From the NCBI GenBank assembly GCA_002197995.1, contig NGZR01000006.1, positions 310,001 to 374,000 of the forward strand: a stretch of 64,000 bases of DNA, written 5' to 3'. Positions 59,694 to 64,000 of this stretch are shown here, piece after piece (within the stretch, counting starts at the first letter, position 1; every line of letters begins with the position of its first letter). Under the pieces are notes generated by a model. That model was not told the DNA's origin. It saw only the letters and a program-made list of their open reading frames with translations, and made no database searches. The translations under genes were made by a program, and so were the position numbers. Origin of the DNA: Gaeumannomyces sp. JS-464. Lineage: Eukaryota; Ascomycota; Sordariomycetes; Magnaporthales; Magnaporthaceae.

Positions 59694-60961
59694 TAAATAT
59701 GTGGAATTTTAACGGGATTATTATCTATAGGAACTTTTATTAATTTAAAATTTTTTTCTAGTTTATTTTCATTTTTATATTTATTAATGCCTTCGGTTAA
59801 AAGCTTTATTAATTCGTTATTATATTTTAAAATCGTAATAATTTTACAAACCTTTGCAATAATGTTATTATTATCGTTATTATTATTTTTATTATTTAAA
59901 AAATCGCGTAATATATTTTTAGCTATTAAATTTAATATATAGGTAGTACAACGAATATTGTAAAAATTATCTGTAATATTTTCGTTATAGTAATTTATAA
60001 AAGTATCGTTATTACTCGCGTTATCCCGCGTAATAAATAAAATATTATTATTATTAATAAAGGGACATTTTCCGATAATATTATTAAATTTTAAATATAA
60101 ATTTTCACCAGTATGGCTTATATTACCAATTTTTTTAAATTTAATTAGTTTATAATTTAATTTAAAATCGGAAGTTATAATTATTAAAATAATGCTAAAA
60201 TATTGGTTTTCAATTACTTTAAAAGTTTATATTTAAAAGTTATATTAAATTTGCCGTTATTTTTTAATATGTAATCGCATATTATCGTTAAATAACGAAA
60301 AATATTCGCTATAAGTATTATTTAATATTTATTTTAATATTTTAGTATTTATAACTAGGGAAATCTTATTATAATAATTAAGCAAATCGGTAAAAAAAAT
60401 TTAATTTTATTATATTAATAAATAAATTATTATTAATTATAAACTATAATATTTTTTTATATGCATCCGCATTGTTAAATTTTAATAAAATCGTATTTTG
60501 CCGTTATCGTTTTCGATTTCCGGCAGAAAAAGCTGATATTATTAGTAATTAGGCGGTATTTTACCTTTTAGCCCTCGTTTTTTCACTTGCTTTATTATAA
60601 GCTATATTAGGATGTTTTAATTTATAATGCTTAAAATAATTAAACGTTTAAAATTTAGCTATTTTTTTAAATTTTTTTATACTTGCATATAGTGCATTTT
60701 ATTATAAATTCTCGCTTTTTATTGGTAGGAGTGTTACTCCTGTCAAGGGCCCGGAGCTCTCCCAAAGTGATGAACAAAGATCTATAAATCTGGAGGAGTT
60801 TCTTTATTGTGCATGAAGAGGAAGGAGATTTAGCTACAGGAGAGGGGGCCAACAGGCCCCCTTTTATCTGCGAAAGGGTCTGGGCTTTAGGTCACGTGGG
60901 CCCTGTGGGCCCTGTAAGCCTTGGGAGCCTCCCAGGCCTCCCAGGCCTCCAAATCCCTCGA

Positions 60962-61018
60962 GTGCATGCGCCGGAATAACTATCCGACACTGGCAACTTT
61001 TTCTTTATGCGCATGCAC
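60962..61018. repeat. 57 bp hairpin with perfect 10 bp arms; core repeated at about 61169
   Basis: GTGCATGCGC (60962-60971) and GCGCATGCAC (61009-61018) are exact reverse complements around a 37 bp core. The core (CCGGAATAA...CTGGCAACTTTTTCTTT) occurs again, without the arms, at about 61170-61208. Confidence 0.8.
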
Positions 61019-61074
61019 GAATCCTCCACTTTATATGTATATGTAGGCCGGGGTGATCGCTGGGATTTCGAAAG

Positions 61075-61345
61075 CGGCCGTTATCGGTACCGAAGGCTTT
61101 GGGGCTTTTGTGCGTGCCCAAAGGTCGGGAGTCTTGTAAGTGCCGAAGGCTCCGGGGCTTTTGTAGGTGCCGGAATAATAATTCCATCCTGGCAACTTTT
61201 TCTTTGTGCCGGAGGCTCCGGGGGTCTCGTGCGTGCTAAAGGCTCCGGGTGTCTTGTGCGTGCCGAGGGCTCCGGGGGTTTTTGGGGCTCTTATGCGTGC
61301 CCAAAGGCCGGGGGTCTTGTAAGCGTCGGGCCAGCGAAAGGGACG
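61075..61345. repeat. Minisatellite of GGCTCCGGGGGTCTTGTGCG-type units
   Basis: Seven or eight imperfect copies of a unit of roughly 30 bp (GGCTCCGGGG-(T)CTTGTGCGTGCC-GA). Seen directly; units differ by substitutions and short gaps. Confidence 0.8.
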
Positions 61346-62083
61346 TCGGGGTCTTAAAGGTGAGTGAGTAAGTGAGTGAGTATATTTAACGTCAGTAAGT
61401 CGGGATCTACCAGTCCCTGCCTCCCAAGGGGCATATGACGTGCTAGCGCTACCTAAGCTAAACATTAGGCTACATGTTGCTATCCGGCGGCTAGCAGAAT
61501 TAAACCCGAAGGCACGAAGGTCGGGCCGCGTTCCAGCGCTCCTTGTTAGTGAGCGGGCAATCGGCGGTAGGGCGTATATATATACGCCAGGGCGTTGTAA
61601 AGCGCTGCGGGTGGTAGTAGTGCGTTCGGCCGGCGAGTATGCCGGTAAAGGGTGGGGCCGGGTTTTAGGCTGGAAGGTCCTCGGGACCCCCAGGGCCCGG
61701 CCGGAGGTGCGGGGGACCAACGAGCCTACTGTTAGTCCTGGTGGTACAAAGGAAAAAGGTAAAAGGTGTAGGAGAATAAGGAAAAGGATGTATGCGGGCT
61801 TTTTAGGCCCTGTTGTTATCGTCCAGCGATAGTGTAATAATTGGTAGCTTCGGCGAACGAAGCAAAAAGGAAAGGCTTTTAAATAGCCGTTTCCAATATC
61901 CGGGCCTGTCGGAAGCCGGGGAGGGGTCCGCTATAGGCCATTTATTTTCTGCCGTTTTAGCCAACCTGCAAAATACAGGGTGGGAAGGGGATTTGTTTCT
62001 TCCGCAGCGGCACGGGTTATCGTCTTCGTGCTGGAACTTTCGGTGGTACCAGTCGAAATCCCCGTAACCGGTGCGTGCGGCTA

Positions 62084-64000
62084 TTAGCCGTTGCAGTACC
62101 TCCGGTGCAGCTGCAACGCTTCGGGCGTATGTTGTGGTGCCGGCGGGAGGCCTATAGCCTTATACCGATCCGGAAAGTTGTCCTTAAACCATGCGTTCCG
62201 GGCGTCCCGGGCCGTTTTCCGGGCTAAAGCCTTTACTCCGGCCACCGTTGGTTTAAAATGTTGGGTATTGGCAGGGCCGATCCCAACTTTGCTTCGGCGT
62301 TTGCCTTTTCGTTTCCGGGGATTCCCATATGGCCCGGGGACCAGCGTACGTATACCTGGTGTTTATCCATAAGGCAATGGATTTTTTAAAAGCCCTTTGT
62401 AACTATCAGGGGCCGTGCTTAAACAGCCGTTGGCCGCCGAGGTGTTATCGAGGCACAAGTGGAAAGTGCAATTGCGGAAGCTCCAAACGGCTTTACGGAG
62501 GCCCATCCGGGCCCTTCCGCCTCGCCGTCGAATACTTCCGCGGGATGCGCCAGCCGGCCGTGCCCGGAAAGTTTGCGTTGGCCGGCTTGGTATATTACCC
62601 AGCCGTATCCAACTGCTCCGTTTTGCTTTGGACCCGTCGCTATATATTATAACGTCGGTGGGTGGGAGGGTGCAAAGCCACGCCGTAAATGCTTTAGCGG
62701 CTGCTTGCTTTTCTTATATGGCCACCGTAAGCCCCGTATATTTATAAGGGAGGTAGGCCGGGCGGGTGCAAGCCGGAAAAAGTCCGGCCGTCCTTTGCAA
62801 AAGGTTGCAAGCTGCCGGGTAAGCCTGCCTAGCCCTCGGGCGTTAAGGCCGGCTTGGCCGCTGCGGCCAGGGGTTTTTCCGGAACCGTATTTATACGGGC
62901 CGCAAAACGGAGGCGGGCTTGTTCCAAAAGCGCTGGGCGTTGGATGCCGGATTCGTAATGCAATGCGTTTATCGGTGTGGTTTTCCAAGCTGGGACCACT
63001 GCTTAAACGCGGTTAAGGCTTTATCGACCCGATCGATTAAATGGCCTTGGCGGATAATTTGCTGTTGTGCCGGCTTACGGGTGTGGTTTAGTTTTACCCT
63101 TATACCATACCTCGGCCCCGTATAAAGCCGTAGGGATTATAACCGTTACGGCTTTGTAAACCGAATGTGCCGGTATCCCCCCTATCGAATTCGTAAGCCT
63201 TCGGAGGTGGTTGGCAACGCTTTGGGCTTTTGCAGCCCTGTTTTCCACGTGGGCTTTAAAATTAAGCCTTTGGTCGAAAAGGACCCTAACCACCGTAAAG
63301 CTTGTAGCTTGTTGTATGGTAAAGCCTTCGCCGTAACCGCTGGGTTGTGGGATTTTTCCGTTTGGAAAAATGCATAAGCTCGCACTTTCCCGGGTCGAAA
63401 GCAACCTTATTAGCCTGCCCCAACGTAGATTTCCGTAACCGTAGCCCTTGCTTTACAGCACTTTTCCGGAGTGCTACCCGTTACGCAAATGCCTATATCG
63501 TCCGCGTATCCGTACCTAATCGCTTTTGCTTTGGGTAGGATTTCGGCCATATAAAGCATAAATAGGACCGGTAACGCCGGTAACCCTTGGGGTAGCCCGC
63601 AGTCCGGGGAAAAAGGGGGTGCCGTGGCGTCCTCCAAACGCACTTTAACCACCCTGTTTTGCAAAAATAATACCTATCGTACTAACGTTATCCCAGCCTT
63701 GGTTTAAAAGCCTTTAAAAGCCTCCGGCGAAGTACGGCGTCGAAAGCCCCTTGTACATCCATGGTAACGAGGGCGGCCGTTTTATGCTTTTGGAAGGCCC
63801 GTTCCACCTCGTGGGCCACGCATGCCGTTAAATCGATGGCGGCCTTTTTCGGGGTAGCCCCGGCGTGTTGCGGGGCTATAAGCCCGTGTTGTAATGCGAG
63901 GGATGCCATCCGCGAAGCCACCAGCCGCTCCAGCCCTTTCCCTAAGCACGGGAGTAAAGCTATCGGGCGGTAGGATTTTGGGTCCGTTAAATCCGTTTTA
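62084..64000 (-). pseudogene. Non-LTR retrotransposon (Tad/LINE type) reverse transcriptase and RNase H, degenerate, cut by the window edge
   Basis: Transcribed right to left; its 5' part lies outside the window. Reverse transcriptase blocks on the minus strand: ASRMASLALQHGLIAPQHAG and ALVTMDVQGAFDAV (63921-63688), CGLPQGLPALPVLFMLYMAE, and the catalytic YADD at 63508-63497. Downstream is a LINE-typical ALYGAEVWYKG block (near 63110), then RNase H motifs IIYSDGSK (near 62650) and FHLCLDNTSA (near 62460), and a conserved tail (FKPTVAGVKALARKTARDAR) ending at a stop at 62084. The blocks lie in several frames with internal stops, so this copy is dead or badly sequenced. Unlike the neighbouring hAT relic it is not AT-rich. 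Confidence 0.82.

Larger units (their letters stand above)
58318..60852 (-). mobile_element. hAT-family DNA transposon relic, extremely AT-rich
   Basis: The left end CAGGGTTCGGAAAAAAGTC at 58318 looks like a hAT terminal inverted repeat and is followed by a dense cluster of AGTCA/TGACT subterminal motifs. From about 58470 to 60715 the DNA is almost pure A/T with TA-rich words and many stops, as produced by repeat-induced point mutation. Transposase fragments are readable on the minus strand: a BED-finger-like start near 60720-60667 (EFIIKCTICKYKKI), an RDNASNNDTF-like stretch near 60030-59980, and the segment at 59693-59454. No matching right terminus or target-site duplication was found; the right boundary is set by the change of composition near 60715 and the start of the reading at 60852. 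Confidence 0.75.
60853..62083. other. Spacer with hairpin and minisatellite between the two transposon relics
   Basis: No gene recognised. Contains repeated GGGCCCTG and CCCAGGCCT words at 60895-60950, a 57 bp inverted-repeat element, a minisatellite, a (GTGA)n tract at about 61361-61382, and presumably the 3' untranslated part of the LINE relic. Confidence 0.5.

Noticed and set aside
1..64000. CRISPR array, bacterial operon or phage elements
   Set aside because: No spaced direct repeats of that type; introns and gene content are fungal nuclear.

Overview
The window is nuclear DNA from a filamentous ascomycete (Pezizomycotina, most likely a Sordariomycete). Evidence: GC-rich exons split by short introns of about 60-160 bp with fungal branch points (CTAAC/CTGAC), a Pls1-type tetraspanin, an Mcm1 MADS factor, orthologues of Gcn5, Dnf-type flippase, Msc7, Las17 and Rad1/Mus-38, and a dispersed 5S rRNA gene of the kind scattered through such genomes. 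No species is assigned.

Layout. Positions 1-48.5 kb are core chromosome: mcm1 (-), an 8.9 kb gene-free GC-rich spacer, PLS1 (+), a NIPA-type transporter (-), a protein-kinase-like gene (-), V-ATPase subunit E (+), a 731-residue conserved nuclear-type protein (-), a previously easy-to-miss 59-residue Cys-rich protein built from three exons (+), GCN5 (-), a 5 kb empty spacer, a P4-ATPase (+), an MSC7-type aldehyde dehydrogenase (+), LAS17/WASP (-), a 72-residue small protein with a GC-AG intron (-), RAD1/XPF (+) and a 5S rRNA gene 82 bp beyond it. Positions 49.7-64 kb look like accessory DNA: two divergently transcribed paralogous ankyrin-repeat genes, a large signal-peptide-bearing low-complexity protein gene with several frame breaks, a very AT-rich (RIP-like) hAT transposon relic, a minisatellite with a hairpin, and the 3' half of a degenerate non-LTR retrotransposon (reverse transcriptase plus RNase H) running off the right edge.

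The core genes do unrelated housekeeping jobs (cell-identity transcription, chromatin acetylation, vesicle flipping and endocytic actin nucleation, vacuolar acidification, nucleotide excision repair) and do not form a pathway cluster. At least eight otherwise convincing genes are interrupted by single-base frame changes, most at short runs of C or G. In the five genes where I could total the exon lengths, the sums become divisible by three once one base per break is allowed (NIPA, Gcn5, P4-ATPase, XPF, ankyrin B). The simplest reading is homopolymer-length error in the sequence rather than decay of essential genes. Exon coordinates below were derived by hand from splice signals and family alignment knowledge, without searches.
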